From NCBI GenBank assembly GCA_025210795.1, contig JAOAQZ010000044.1, forward strand, positions 42,213-106,212: a stretch of DNA of 64,000 nt, read 5' to 3'. The position numbers were made by a program, and so were the translations under genes. The notes below the pieces were generated by a model, which was not told where the DNA came from, made no database searches, and saw nothing but the letters and a program-made list of their open reading frames with translations. Below are positions 34,961 to 44,097 of the stretch, in pieces. This DNA comes from Cohaesibacter sp. (GTDB lineage Bacteria; Pseudomonadota; Alphaproteobacteria; Rhizobiales; Cohaesibacteraceae). How positions within the stretch are numbered: position 1 is the first letter of the stretch; every line of letters begins with the position of its first letter.

Positions 34961-35357
34961 TTTTCAAATAAATACGTCTTGAATGAAAAAGCAGGCTGCC
35001 AGAGAAAGGCTAAAATTTGCTCTAGAAGCAATGTTAACAAAGGGAAAAGGAGGCTGGTTAATGGCCTTTGGAGGTGGGAGCAGAGGCCTGTTCAATGAGG
35101 CCGCTACACCACAAAAAAAACCAAAGACCTAATCTGTTCCATAAAGAACTCGCACCAAAAGACCGCAGAAACAGAAAGAAAACTGCAGAAAATTTTAGAA
35201 ATCTGGGTAACGCTAACGCGGCAGAACCCATCTCTGCCATGGCACACATTCTGCCTTTACCATGATGAGGCAAAGGTAAGGATCCATTAAGCCTGAAGCC
35301 AAGAAATGACTTGGCATTTGAAGGAAAAGCCCAAATACCAGCCAGACGCTTTTGCGC
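34961..35357. other. intergenic region upstream of the lipid-sugar operon
   Basis: This 397-bp AT-rich spacer has no credible ORF. It must hold the promoter of the HAD-UbiA operon. A quasi-palindrome TTGCTCTAGAAGCAA lies at 35017-35031, about 60 bp before the first gene, and could be an operator. Confidence 0.45.
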
Positions 35358-36032
35358 CTATCTCGGCCCAAGAAAAGGCTCAAGCGAGGTGATATAGCGT
35401 GCCACGTCATCGCGTTTTGGATCGAACCATTCCAGTGACCAATTCATCGCGCCCAAAATGGCATGGCGCAGATAGCGCACATGCTGGTCAGGCTCGGCCG
35501 GATCGGTGAGGCGATCATCGCCAATGGAGGCAAGATGATCGCGCAAGATCTTGTCCCAGAGCCGGTCATAAGAGCGGCGCGAGGCCAGAAGATCCGCCCG
35601 CACCCCTTCGGGCACAAAGGGATAACAGCGAATATGGGCCGAAGAAAAATCACTGGCGGAAATCAGCGTTTCCATATGAATGCGCATGGCTGCCATGACC
35701 CGCTCATGAGAGGAAATGTCCGCCTCTAGCGCCGCAAGCCCGTCAGTTACCGCAGAACTGACCACTTCAACACCCACCCGCATCACTTCGGTTGCCAACG
35801 CATCCTTTGAGGAGAAGTGATAATAAAGGCTACCCGCCTTCATTCCCACCTGCTCGGCAAGACCGCGCAAGGACATATTGGAATAACCCTGATTGCGCAT
35901 CATCTTGGCAGCAACAAGCAGGATTTCCTGCCGCGACAGGGACGCCTTGCTCTGTTTGGCTTTGGTGCTTTTGCCCGATGCTTTGCCGGTCGGCTTGCCA
36001 AGGGATGTATCCGGTGTTTTCTCAGCTGTCAT
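35358..36032 (-). CDS. TetR-family transcriptional regulator
   Basis: This 224-residue protein has a Lys/Ser-rich N-terminal tail and then a TetR helix-turn-helix (about residues 33-80: SRQEILLVAAKMMRNQGYSN, MSLRGLAEQVGMKAGSLYYH, FSSKDAL). The C-terminal helical ligand domain is typical of acyl-CoA-responsive TetR proteins. Start ATG 36032 overlaps the end of the MDR dehydrogenase gene by 11 bases; the longer frame to 36191 is that gene's antisense-free overlap. It probably represses the divergent acyl-CoA catabolic genes through the palindrome at 38575. Confidence 0.87.
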   Translation of the reverse strand: MTAEKTPDTSLGKPTGKASGKSTKAKQSKASLSRQEILLVAAKMMRNQGYSNMSLRGLAEQVGMKAGSLYYHFSSKDALATEVMRVGVEVVSSAVTDGLAALEADISSHERVMAAMRIHMETLISASDFSSAHIRCYPFVPEGVRADLLASRRSYDRLWDKILRDHLASIGDDRLTDPAEPDQHVRYLRHAILGAMNWSLEWFDPKRDDVARYITSLEPFLGPR

Positions 36033-37185
36033 TGGCGTCGTCGGTCTCCTTATAGCTGGATGCAGAATCGGCATGGCAAGAAATGCATAAATTACCAAAA
36101 TGGGTGCCCGCTTCCAATGCTTCATAGCCTTTGGCAGCCTCTTCAAAGGCAAAAATGCGGTCAACAATGGGGCGGATCTGAAAACGGCCAATCAGCCGGA
36201 TCATTGCTTCAAAGGCCTGTTTTGAGCCAACCGTTGCGGCATGCAGGCTCAAGCGGCGCGTCAGGATAAGCGGCAGGAACAATTCAGCTTTTGATCCGGT
36301 CACATTGCCAATCAGCATGATGGTGCCACCGGTTTTGACAGATTTGAGTGATTTGCCCAAGGTCGCAGCTCCGGCCAGCTCCAGAACCCGGTCCACCCCG
36401 CGCCCGCCAGTGAGCCGCAGAATTTCCTTCTCCCAATCCGGTGTCCGGTTGCGATTAAGAATGATATCAGCCCCCAATTCGCGCAGGCGAGCCGCTTTCT
36501 CGTCGCTTGATGTGATCATAAAGACGCGAAGGCCCATAACCTTAGCAAATTGTAATCCAAACAGAGCAACCCCACCAGTGCCCAGAATAAGAACATCCTC
36601 TCCCGCAATCATGGGGAAGGGATGGGTGAGAGCGCTATAAGCCGTAACACCGGCGCATGGCAGGCTGGCGGCTTCGGCGTCACTCAGCCAATCAGGGATT
36701 TTCACAAGGCCTTGGGCAGAAAAGACGCCATGACTGGCCAAAAGGCCATCAAGCGCCCCGCCTAAAGAGCCTGCATGAATATTGGCTGGCGGCTCGCCCC
36801 CGATCCAGTTTTGGAAAAAGGCGGGGCAAACCCTGTCTCCGGGCACCAGATCCGTCACATCCGGTCCCACAGCGTCGATATGGCCCACCCCGTCCGAGAG
36901 GGGAATGACGGGCGGTATAACCGCCCGGCCATGCTGTCCTGCAAGCACCACCAGATCCCGATAATTATAGGAGGCGGCATCGATTCGCAGGCGCACTTCA
37001 CCACGCTTTGGCTGGGGCAGGGGCGCGCTTTTGCGCACCAGATTGGCAAGACCAAATCCCTCATCCAGAGCCCAATAATCCCGCATGTCTTCTCGCTGCT
37101 CCTTGCTTGTGCCCTCTTGTGAAAGAGCAGAAAGGGATGAGGCAGACTGAGTTTGGCTGTTCTGATCAGTGCTATTTGCAGACAT
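36022..37185 (-). CDS. zinc-independent MDR alcohol dehydrogenase/quinone reductase family
   Basis: This 387-residue protein has a Ser/Gln-rich N-terminal 35 residues and then the MDR core: GEVRLRIDAASYNYRDLVVL, DGVGHIDAVGPDVTDLVPGDRV and the nucleotide site VLILGTGGVALFGLQFAK. The structural-zinc cysteine cluster of classical ADHs is missing, so it fits the NAD(P)H quinone reductase-like branch. It may oxidise or reduce an intermediate of the neighbouring acyl-CoA pathway. It lies 30 bp after the acyl-CoA dehydrogenase gene and overlaps tetR. Confidence 0.85.
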   Translation of the reverse strand: MSANSTDQNSQTQSASSLSALSQEGTSKEQREDMRDYWALDEGFGLANLVRKSAPLPQPKRGEVRLRIDAASYNYRDLVVLAGQHGRAVIPPVIPLSDGVGHIDAVGPDVTDLVPGDRVCPAFFQNWIGGEPPANIHAGSLGGALDGLLASHGVFSAQGLVKIPDWLSDAEAASLPCAGVTAYSALTHPFPMIAGEDVLILGTGGVALFGLQFAKVMGLRVFMITSSDEKAARLRELGADIILNRNRTPDWEKEILRLTGGRGVDRVLELAGAATLGKSLKSVKTGGTIMLIGNVTGSKAELFLPLILTRRLSLHAATVGSKQAFEAMIRLIGRFQIRPIVDRIFAFEEAAKGYEALEAGTHFGNLCISCHADSASSYKETDDANDS

Positions 37186-37215
37186 CTCGATCTTTCCCTT
37201 TACGTGAGGAGTAGT

Positions 37216-38400
37216 CTACAGGCGTTTGGCGACTTCTTCCAGCATCACTTCGGTTGCTCCACCGCCAATTGCTTGCACGCGAGCATCGCGGCTCATCCGC
37301 TCGATCACGCTTTCGCGCATAAAGCCCATGCCCCCATGGCACTGGACGCAGGCATACATGACCTCATTGACCAGCTCGCCGCAAAGAGCCTTGATCATCG
37401 AGACTTCGCGAACCACATCCTCGCTCTCGCCCGCACGCAGAGCAGTTGCATAAATCATGGAGCGGGCAGCTTCTACCCGAGCCGCCAGCATGGAGAGCTT
37501 CTGCCGGATGGCCTGCTTGTCCCAAAGGGTGGCGTCAAAGGCCTTGCGCTGGCGAACATAGTCAAGGGTTAGCTCAAGGGCCGCCTGACTTTCTCCCATC
37601 GCCATGGCTCCGATTACCAGCCGTTCATTTTGAAAATTCTTCATGATTTCATAAAAGCCGCGCCCTTCCTCGCCCAAAAGGTTGGCAGCGGGAATGGCGC
37701 AGTCGGTAAAAGACAATTCAGCGGTGTCAGAGCTGCGCCAGCCATGTTTGTCAAGCGAGCGGGAGACGGTGAAGCCGGGGGTATCCTTCTCCACCACAAA
37801 CATGCTGACCGAGCGGCTGGGCTTGCCTTGCGGATCTGTTTTTGCCGCCACGCAAAAAATATCCCCATAAACCCCGTTTGTGATGAACATCTTGGAGCCA
37901 TTGAGAATATAATGATCCCCTTCCTTGCGAGCGGTGGTGCGAATGCCTTTCACATCCGATCCCGCATCCGGCTCGGTCACTGCAACGGCACAAATGCTTT
38001 TGCCGGCAATCACATCGGGCAGGTAGCGCTCTTTTTGGGCTTCATTGCCAGCATTGAAAATATGCACGCTCGCCATATCGGTATGGACAAGAGCCGTTAT
38101 GGCAAATCCGGCATAGCTGGAGCGGCCAAGCTCTTCGGCCAGAATGACAGTTGCCAGCTCGTCCATCTCCGAGCCGCCGAATTGCGCCGGATAGCGAATG
38201 CCAAAAAGGCCAAGTTCCCCCATTTTTAGCAAAACCTCACGGGGTACCAGACCCGCTTCTTCCCATGCATCGGCATGGGGTTTGACCTCTTCTTCCACAA
38301 AGCGGCGCACCTGATCGCGCAAAAGGCGATGCTCTGAAGAAAAGAAGACGGGCGTGTCGCCTGCTGCCTGAAAGCTGGAATGGGCGCTCTGGTTGCTCAT
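37216..38400 (-). CDS. acyl-CoA dehydrogenase
   Basis: This 394-residue FAD enzyme introduces an alpha,beta double bond into an acyl-CoA. Hallmarks: ICAVAVTEPDAGSDVKGI with the FAD-contacting stretch, LNGSKMFITNG, DKHGWRSSDTAELSF, QCHGGMGFMRE and the C-terminal IGGGATEVMLEE containing the likely catalytic Glu. It is the first gene of a three-gene minus operon with the MDR and TetR genes, divergent from an acyl-CoA carboxylase; this suggests isovaleryl-, citronellyl- or similar branched acyl-CoA as substrate. Confidence 0.9.
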   Translation of the reverse strand: MSNQSAHSSFQAAGDTPVFFSSEHRLLRDQVRRFVEEEVKPHADAWEEAGLVPREVLLKMGELGLFGIRYPAQFGGSEMDELATVILAEELGRSSYAGFAITALVHTDMASVHIFNAGNEAQKERYLPDVIAGKSICAVAVTEPDAGSDVKGIRTTARKEGDHYILNGSKMFITNGVYGDIFCVAAKTDPQGKPSRSVSMFVVEKDTPGFTVSRSLDKHGWRSSDTAELSFTDCAIPAANLLGEEGRGFYEIMKNFQNERLVIGAMAMGESQAALELTLDYVRQRKAFDATLWDKQAIRQKLSMLAARVEAARSMIYATALRAGESEDVVREVSMIKALCGELVNEVMYACVQCHGGMGFMRESVIERMSRDARVQAIGGGATEVMLEEVAKRL

Positions 38401-38722
38401 GGCATTGTCCTTTCGGTGTCCCTTTGGTGGCTTCCCTGCAAAGGCCTGCGTAAAAAGAGGCGAGGGCAGGGGCCAAACATAGCGCTCTCTCTTTTGCTGA
38501 CTGTTTGCAGACCACCCTGATGAGGTGCCTCATGCCAAAGGTGCAAAAGAGCAAAGAACTGGATTGACATAATTTCTAACAATCGTTAGATAGAAAAGTC
38601 AACAGGCAAATGACCCCGAAACTTTTGAAGCCCGGTCGGGTGGATGAAAAGGAAAGCAAAGCAAAGCAATGCAGCGCATTTGCATATTGTTTGCTTGCCC
38701 ATTGGGAAGGAAAGGATAGATC
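38401..38722. other. divergent control region of the acyl-CoA locus
   Basis: This 322-bp spacer lies between the acyl-CoA dehydrogenase (-) and carboxylase (+) genes. It carries the promoter/operator at 38564-38592 (listed separately). No ORF is supported. Confidence 0.6.
38564..38592 (+). promoter_or_regulatory. sigma70-like promoter with overlapping TetR-type palindrome
   Basis: TTGACA (38564-38569) and TAGATA (38587-38592) are spaced 17 bp. The perfect dyad TCTAACAATCGTTAGA (38575-38590; 6-bp arms, 4-bp centre) covers the spacer and -10 box. A repressor bound there would block transcription of the carboxylase genes, and possibly the divergent dehydrogenase operon. The tetR gene of the same locus is the likely source. 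Confidence 0.6.
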
Positions 38723-40282
38723 ATGCAGCCGTCACCCTCTGCCGAGATTACAGAGTTGGTCGCACAGCTCCGGTCCGAGCTGAAAAAGGTCTCTCAGGGA
38801 GGGGGCGAGAAAATGCGTCGCCGCCATAAGGAGCGGGGCAAATTGTTCGTGCGTGACCGGATTGATCTTATTCTCGACCCCGGAGCCTCTTTTCTCGAAC
38901 TGTCCCCCTTGGCAGCGCACAAGCTTTATGGCGGCGAGGTGCCAGCCGCTGGCATCGTTACCGGCATTGGCGTGGTCAGCGGCCAGCCCTGCATGATCAT
39001 TGCCAATGATGCCACGGTCAAAGGCGGCTCCTTCTTTGCCGAGACCGTGCGCAAACATTCCCGCGCGCAGGAAATTGCCCAGATGAACCGCCTGCCCTGC
39101 CTGTATCTGGTGGATTGCGGCGGGGCCTTTTTGCCAGAGCAGGACCGTGTCTTCCCCGATCAGGATCATTTCGGCGGCACTTTCTGGCGGCAATGCCAGA
39201 TGTCGGCCTCGGGCCTGCCGCAAATCTCGGTGGTCTTTGGCGGCTGCACCGCAGGGGGGGCTTATATTCCCGCCCTTTCCGATCAGGTGATCATGGTACG
39301 CGGCACCGGTCGCATTCATCTTGGCGGGCCGCCCATCGTTAAAGCCGCTATTAAGGAAGAGGTCGACGGCGAAACACTGGGCGGAGCTGATATGCATACC
39401 ACTGTCTCTGGTGTGTCTGACCATGTGGTGGAGACCGAGCTGGAAGCCTTGCAAAAATTGCGCGAAATTGTTGCAGCCTTTGGTGAGGGCAAAAAACTTA
39501 CGCCGCCCCCTATGCTGCCTCGTCCGCCCAAAGCTCACGATGGCGAGACGCAGGATCATGCCCCAACCGATCTCAAGCGCCCCATCGATATGCGCGCCCT
39601 GATGCGCACCATGGTGGATGAGAGCGCTTTGTCCGAGTTCAAACCCGCCTATGGGGCCAGTCTTATCTGTGCCTTTGCCCATATTCACGGCTATCCGGTG
39701 GGTATTCTGGCCAATGACGGGGCGCTCTTTTCTGAAAGCTCGGTCAAGGGAGCGCATTTCATCGAATTATGCGACCAGAGACAGATCCCGATCCTGTTTT
39801 TGCAAAATATCACCGGTTTCATGGTGGGAACGGAAGCCGAGCGCGGCGGCATTGCCAAACATTCCGCCAAGCTGGTTTATGCGGTCTCCAATGCTCGTGT
39901 GCCCAAATTCACCATTCTGGTCGGCGGGTCTTATGGCGCTGGCAATTATGGCATGTGCGGCCGCGGCTTTCGCCCCCATTTCCTCTTTTCCTGGCCCAAT
40001 GCACGCATCGCAACCATGAGCCCCGATGTGGCCTCGATGGTGGTGACGGAGCTGAGGCGCAACAGCCTTAAAGGCTCTGCCAGTGAAGAAGAAATCGCCG
40101 CGCTGGACGCCAAAACCCGAGCGCAATTTGAAGAACAGAGCGATCCCTATTATGCCACCGCTCGCCTGTGGGACGACGGCATAATCGAGCCGAACCAGAC
40201 ACGGGATGTGATGGGGCTGTGCCTGTCGCTAGCGGCTGATTCTGAGCGCGACCACGCACCGCGTCCGGTTTATCGCATGTAA
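38723..40282 (+). CDS. acyl-CoA carboxylase carboxyltransferase (beta) subunit, MCC/GCC type
   Basis: This 519-residue protein has two crotonase-like carboxyltransferase domains. N-terminal half: KMRRRHKERGKLFVRDRID, FGGCTAGGAYIPALSDQVIM; C-terminal half: FLQNITGFMVGTEAERGGIA, HSAKLVYAV, GSYGAGNYGMCGRGF. It transfers CO2 from carboxybiotin to a methylcrotonyl-, geranyl- or related enoyl-CoA. AAGGA precedes the start. The alpha subunit follows after 13 bp. The enoyl hydratase and HMG-CoA-lyase genes usual in leucine loci are absent, so the substrate is not settled. Confidence 0.88.
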   Translation: MQPSPSAEITELVAQLRSELKKVSQGGGEKMRRRHKERGKLFVRDRIDLILDPGASFLELSPLAAHKLYGGEVPAAGIVTGIGVVSGQPCMIIANDATVKGGSFFAETVRKHSRAQEIAQMNRLPCLYLVDCGGAFLPEQDRVFPDQDHFGGTFWRQCQMSASGLPQISVVFGGCTAGGAYIPALSDQVIMVRGTGRIHLGGPPIVKAAIKEEVDGETLGGADMHTTVSGVSDHVVETELEALQKLREIVAAFGEGKKLTPPPMLPRPPKAHDGETQDHAPTDLKRPIDMRALMRTMVDESALSEFKPAYGASLICAFAHIHGYPVGILANDGALFSESSVKGAHFIELCDQRQIPILFLQNITGFMVGTEAERGGIAKHSAKLVYAVSNARVPKFTILVGGSYGAGNYGMCGRGFRPHFLFSWPNARIATMSPDVASMVVTELRRNSLKGSASEEEIAALDAKTRAQFEEQSDPYYATARLWDDGIIEPNQTRDVMGLCLSLAADSERDHAPRPVYRM

Positions 40283-40295
40283 GGGAGGAAAAGAG

Positions 40296-42344
40296 ATGTT
40301 TGATACTGTTCTAATCGCTAACAGGGGCGAAATTGCCTGCCGTATCATCAAAACCTGCCGCAAAATGGGCCTTAAAACCATCGCGGTCTTTTCTGACGCC
40401 GACAAAAGCGCCTTGCATGTCAAACTGGCTGATGAAGCGGTCCATATTGGCCCTGCTCCGGCATCGGAAAGCTATCTACGGGCCGATCGCATTATCGAGG
40501 CGGCCAAGCGCAGCGGGGCCGGGGCTATTCATCCCGGCTATGGCTTTCTATCAGAGCGCGAAGACCTGATCCGCGCCTGTGAGGAAGAGGACATTGAATT
40601 TATCGGCCCCAACCTTGCGGCCATCGCCTCAATGGGCGCAAAGATCGAAGCCAAAGAAATTGCGCAAAAGGCAGACATGCCCATCATTCCCGGTTTTGTT
40701 GCAACGGGTCTGACCACTGAAGAGATCACCGAAAAATCCGCAGCGATTGGCTTGCCAATTATGGTCAAAGCGTCAGCGGGCGGCGGCGGCAAAGGCATGC
40801 GGGCGGTGCATGATGCAGAGACCTTGCCAGCCGCCATTGCAGAGGCAGAAACCGAAGCCATTCGCGCCTTTGGTGATGGACGCTTGATGGTAGAAAAACT
40901 GATTGAAAATCCGCGCCATATCGAGGTGCAGCTTTTGGGCGACAAGCATGGCGGATTGGTGCATCTGTTCGAGCGGGACTGCTCGGTGCAGCGCAACCAC
41001 CAAAAGCTGCTGGAAGAAGCACCAGCCCCCAACTTGAAGAAAGAAACGAGAGAGGCCCTTTATCAGGCAGCGCTCAATCTTGGTGCAATCATGGGCTATT
41101 ATTCTGCCGGAACGGTAGAATTCATCATGGATGCCAAAAGCGAGGCCTTTTATTTCCTTGAAATGAATACCCGCCTTCAGGTGGAACATACGGTCAGCGA
41201 AGAGATTACGGGCCTTGATCTGGTCGAGCAGCAAATCCGCGTGGCGCGGGGCGAAAAACTCGCCTTTGCCCAAGAGGATATCACTTGCAAAGGCCATGCC
41301 ATTGAGGCGCGGATCAATGCGGAAGATCCTGCGCAAAGCTTCCTGCCGCAAACGGGAAAACTGGTCCACTGGCAAGGCTGTGAAGGCCTGCGCCTTGATA
41401 GCGGCGTGGCGAGAGGCTCCGAGATTTCCGCCCATTATGATTCCATGCTGGCAAAACTGATCGCCGCCGGACCAGACAGGGAAGCGGCCCGCAACAAATT
41501 GATCCGCGGCCTTGAGGGGCTGGAGCTTGCTGGCCTTAAAAGCAATCGAAGCTTTTTGCGCGAGGCCCTGCGCCAAAAAGCGTTTGCCAAGGGAGAGGCA
41601 ACAACGGACTTTATCCCCTTTCACTGGCCCCAAGGCTGGCAGGAGCCTGATAGCTGGCAAGAAGATCAGATCTGCCTGGCTGCCATCGGCGACTATTGCC
41701 TCTCTCAGCGTCAAAGCCAAGAGCGAGAAAAGAGCACGCCTTGGACTGGCCTCAGTGGCTTTCACTTGCTCAGCTCCGCTGGGCGAGGGGCGCAAATCCA
41801 TTATGCGATCACAAGGCAGGGAGAGAATGAAGAGACCGTGCTTTGCCTCAAACCCCAGCAAGGCCCAAGAGAGGGAGAGGGCGAGAATTTTGTGATCAGC
41901 TTGGAGGGTGCTTCACCTGAAGAGGACAGGCAGTTCGAGGTCTCATGGCTTGATGAGCGGCATATGGTGATCGGGGAAGCTGGCCGCAGCCGCACCTATT
42001 GCTGCGTGAAGGAAGGGGAGCATATCCATCTCTCATGCCCCTTATGGGAAGCTGCGATTGCCATCACGCCCTTGGGTGAAAAAAGGCAGGCGGCAAGTGG
42101 CGGCGCGACCGGTCGGCCTGATCAGCTTGTCTCCCAGATGCATGGCTTGATTGCCGAAATTCATGTGAAAGAGGGCGATGAGGTAAGCCAAGGGCAAAGT
42201 CTGGTGACCATGGAAAGCATGAAACTGCTGATGGATTTGAAAGCCGAAGCCTCAGGCAGGGTCAAAGCCGTCACCTGCGCGCTCAATCAAACCGTAGAAG
42301 CAGGGGATGTGCTCGTCACGCTTACTCTGGCAGATGAAGCTTAA
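40296..42344 (+). CDS. acyl-CoA carboxylase alpha subunit (biotin carboxylase + BCCP)
   Basis: In this 682-residue protein the biotin carboxylase domain covers residues 1-450 (LIANRGEIACRIIKTCRKMG; IHPGYGFLSER; KASAGGGGKGMRAV; EMNTRLQVEHTVSE). A divergent linker/BT domain follows. The C-terminal biotinyl domain has the target lysine K643 in TMESMKLLMDLK. It carboxylates biotin using ATP and bicarbonate for the beta subunit upstream. SM replaces the more common AM before the biotin lysine, as seen in several alpha subunits of this class. It ends 16 bp from the convergent nitrile hydratase accessory gene. Confidence 0.93.
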   Translation: MFDTVLIANRGEIACRIIKTCRKMGLKTIAVFSDADKSALHVKLADEAVHIGPAPASESYLRADRIIEAAKRSGAGAIHPGYGFLSEREDLIRACEEEDIEFIGPNLAAIASMGAKIEAKEIAQKADMPIIPGFVATGLTTEEITEKSAAIGLPIMVKASAGGGGKGMRAVHDAETLPAAIAEAETEAIRAFGDGRLMVEKLIENPRHIEVQLLGDKHGGLVHLFERDCSVQRNHQKLLEEAPAPNLKKETREALYQAALNLGAIMGYYSAGTVEFIMDAKSEAFYFLEMNTRLQVEHTVSEEITGLDLVEQQIRVARGEKLAFAQEDITCKGHAIEARINAEDPAQSFLPQTGKLVHWQGCEGLRLDSGVARGSEISAHYDSMLAKLIAAGPDREAARNKLIRGLEGLELAGLKSNRSFLREALRQKAFAKGEATTDFIPFHWPQGWQEPDSWQEDQICLAAIGDYCLSQRQSQEREKSTPWTGLSGFHLLSSAGRGAQIHYAITRQGENEETVLCLKPQQGPREGEGENFVISLEGASPEEDRQFEVSWLDERHMVIGEAGRSRTYCCVKEGEHIHLSCPLWEAAIAITPLGEKRQAASGGATGRPDQLVSQMHGLIAEIHVKEGDEVSQGQSLVTMESMKLLMDLKAEASGRVKAVTCALNQTVEAGDVLVTLTLADEA

Positions 42345-42352
42345 ACCTTAGT

Positions 42353-42373
42353 GCTTAAGCTTAAAGCTTAAGC
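42353..42373. terminator. tandem palindromes between convergent genes
   Basis: GCTTAAGC (42353-42360) and GCTTAAGC (42366-42373) are identical self-palindromes separated by TTAAA, spanning the 16-bp convergent gap and able to form a hairpin. There is no T run, so a termination role is only possible. Confidence 0.35.
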
Positions 42374-42735
42374 GGCGTCTTAGGATCATTTTCCAGCAAA
42401 ATGGGCTGGCCGTGCGGGGTTGCCCGCGCGGCCCGGTGCCATGCGTTCGTCACTGCCTCAATGGTGCTGCCATTGGCAAGGCCTTTGCTGGCGAGCAGCG
42501 CCTCAAGTGCCTTTAACCAGCAGCGATAATAATCATCGTTGGAGCTGTCTTCCAATTGCTCGGCTTTTAAAATGGCCGAGAAATGCTCAACCCATTCGCC
42601 CCATTCAAACAGGCCGCGCTCATGCAAATGGACGGTAAGGGCAAAGGCCTGTGCCTGCCATGGCGCATCAAAGACAGCGCCATCCTCCCCCGCTTCGCGC
42701 AAAGGGGCTGGCTGGGTAGGGGAGCAATCAGGCAT
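42361..42735 (-). CDS. nitrile hydratase accessory/activator protein
   Basis: This 124-residue protein resembles the N-terminal part of nitrile hydratase beta subunits, as P14K/NhlE-type activators do: FDAPWQAQAFALTVHLHERG, FEWGEWVEHFSAILK and DDYYRCWLKALEALLASKG. Such proteins help insert cobalt and exchange the alpha subunit during maturation. ATG 42735 overlaps the beta gene stop by eight bases; the longer frame to 42783 is rejected. It is the third gene of the alpha-beta-accessory order typical of cobalt enzymes. Confidence 0.88.
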   Translation of the reverse strand: MPDCSPTQPAPLREAGEDGAVFDAPWQAQAFALTVHLHERGLFEWGEWVEHFSAILKAEQLEDSSNDDYYRCWLKALEALLASKGLANGSTIEAVTNAWHRAARATPHGQPILLENDPKTPLKL

Positions 42736-43408
42736 TTCTTGTCTCCGTATTTGCTGGCTGCAAATAGCTCTCCCAGGCATCAATCATCACACTGGTCCCC
42801 GGCTCGGCTCCATTGCCCCAAAGAGTCGGGCCATCAAAGGCCACACCATAAAGCCATTGCGGGGCTTCGCCCTCATGCCTTGAGTTGCTGTCCGGGAAGA
42901 CATGAAAGCCGCGACGAGCCACAATGGTGCCAATCTTGCCGCGCGCATAAGAGGGAAGGCGCGTATGGCCGCTTATATGATTGTGATTAGTCAGCACCTT
43001 ATCGCCAACCTCAAAACACGGCTCTGCCGAAGGCTCGCGATCAACCGGTCCGCCGCGGGCCAGCACGCCAGCCACGGCCTCCGGCTTGAGCTGTCGTTCA
43101 GCGCGAATGCCCGGGCGCTGCATCTCGCCATGTGTCAGCTCACTTTCATCAAGCTCGCCATGATGGAGCAGCAAAGCCTCCAGTGCTCTTGTCCAGATTT
43201 CATAATAGCTGGAGCTATAATAAAGCGCGGGATGCAGGCTTTCGCGGGCATGGCGGCTTTCATCGATATTCCAATAGCCAAGCGCGGCGCAGCATAAGGT
43301 GACGCCCAAAGCCCGCTTCTCCCATTCTGCATGAAAAAGCGGCTCATCCTCTTCAGGCATGATGGGGCCAAAGCCTTCACGCCCACCCAGATCATGCGGC
43401 CCGTTCAT
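42728..43408 (-). CDS. nthB: nitrile hydratase beta subunit
   Basis: This 226-residue protein begins MNGPHDLGGREGFGPI, the canonical beta-subunit start, so ATG 43408 is used instead of the frame opening at 43576. The helical N-terminal half has HAEWEKRALGVTLCCAALG. The C-terminal SH3-like barrel has GDKVLTNHNHISGHTRLPSY, ARGKIGTIV and YGVAFDGPTLWG. It forms the active site at the interface with alpha. The start overlaps the alpha stop (ATGA). Confidence 0.94.
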   Translation of the reverse strand: MNGPHDLGGREGFGPIMPEEDEPLFHAEWEKRALGVTLCCAALGYWNIDESRHARESLHPALYYSSSYYEIWTRALEALLLHHGELDESELTHGEMQRPGIRAERQLKPEAVAGVLARGGPVDREPSAEPCFEVGDKVLTNHNHISGHTRLPSYARGKIGTIVARRGFHVFPDSNSRHEGEAPQWLYGVAFDGPTLWGNGAEPGTSVMIDAWESYLQPANTETRNA

Positions 43409-44097
43409 GAGGCATCTCCCTTGTGAGAGGTTACTGGGGCAGGGAGATGGGCAATATCCGTGCCGATCATGGAATTGCGATTGACCAGATCTACAAGCTC
43501 TTCCTCGCTCATCCCGTCCGTGCCTTGGGGGCGCATGGGAATGACCAGATAGCGAACTTCCGCCGTGGAATCCCAAACCTTGATCTCAACATCATCCGCA
43601 AGCTCAAGACCAAATTCTGAGAGAACCTTGCGCGGCTCGACCACAACGCGTGAGCGATAGGGCGGGGATTTGTACCAGACAGGTGGCAGCCCGAGCACAG
43701 CCCATGGATAGCAAGAGCAAAGGGTGCAAACGACCACATTATGGGTGGTCTCTGTGTTGAACAGGGCCTGCATATGCTCGGCCTGCCTTCCGCTATAGCC
43801 AAGCGAGGCAATGGCGGCGGTGGCGTCTTTTTCAAGCCAGGCGCGAAAGTCAGGATCGGCCCAGCTTTTGGCCACAACTCTGGCTCCGTTGCGCGGGCCG
43901 ATCTTGGTCTCATAAGTCTCGACAATGGCATCAATGGCCGCCGGATCAATCAGCCCCTTATCGGTGAGAATAGTCTCCAGCGCCCGCACCCGCGCCACCA
44001 TCGGGTCCAACTCATTCTCATGATCATGAGAATGCCCGTGGCTATGGCCATGACCATGATTGTGGGAATGACAATCCTTCGTGTGATGCTTTTCCAT
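43405..44097 (-). CDS. nthA: nitrile hydratase alpha subunit, cobalt type, His-rich N terminus
   Basis: This 230-residue subunit has the metal claw VCTLCSCYPW with Cys124, Cys127 and Cys129. Thr between the first two cysteine positions is the pattern of cobalt enzymes (iron enzymes have Ser). The enzyme hydrates nitriles to amides in the cytoplasm. Unusually, residues 4-26 are a His-rich tract (SHNHGHGHSHGHSHDH region) ahead of the normal start of the fold at about residue 30; it could bind cobalt during assembly. It is first in the nthA-nthB-accessory operon. Confidence 0.94.
   Translation of the reverse strand: MEKHHTKDCHSHNHGHGHSHGHSHDHENELDPMVARVRALETILTDKGLIDPAAIDAIVETYETKIGPRNGARVVAKSWADPDFRAWLEKDATAAIASLGYSGRQAEHMQALFNTETTHNVVVCTLCSCYPWAVLGLPPVWYKSPPYRSRVVVEPRKVLSEFGLELADDVEIKVWDSTAEVRYLVIPMRPQGTDGMSEEELVDLVNRNSMIGTDIAHLPAPVTSHKGDAS

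Noticed and set aside
40773..41861. 362-codon open frame on - opposite the biotin carboxylase gene
   Set aside because: It is antisense to a well-supported gene, with no motif or ribosome site.
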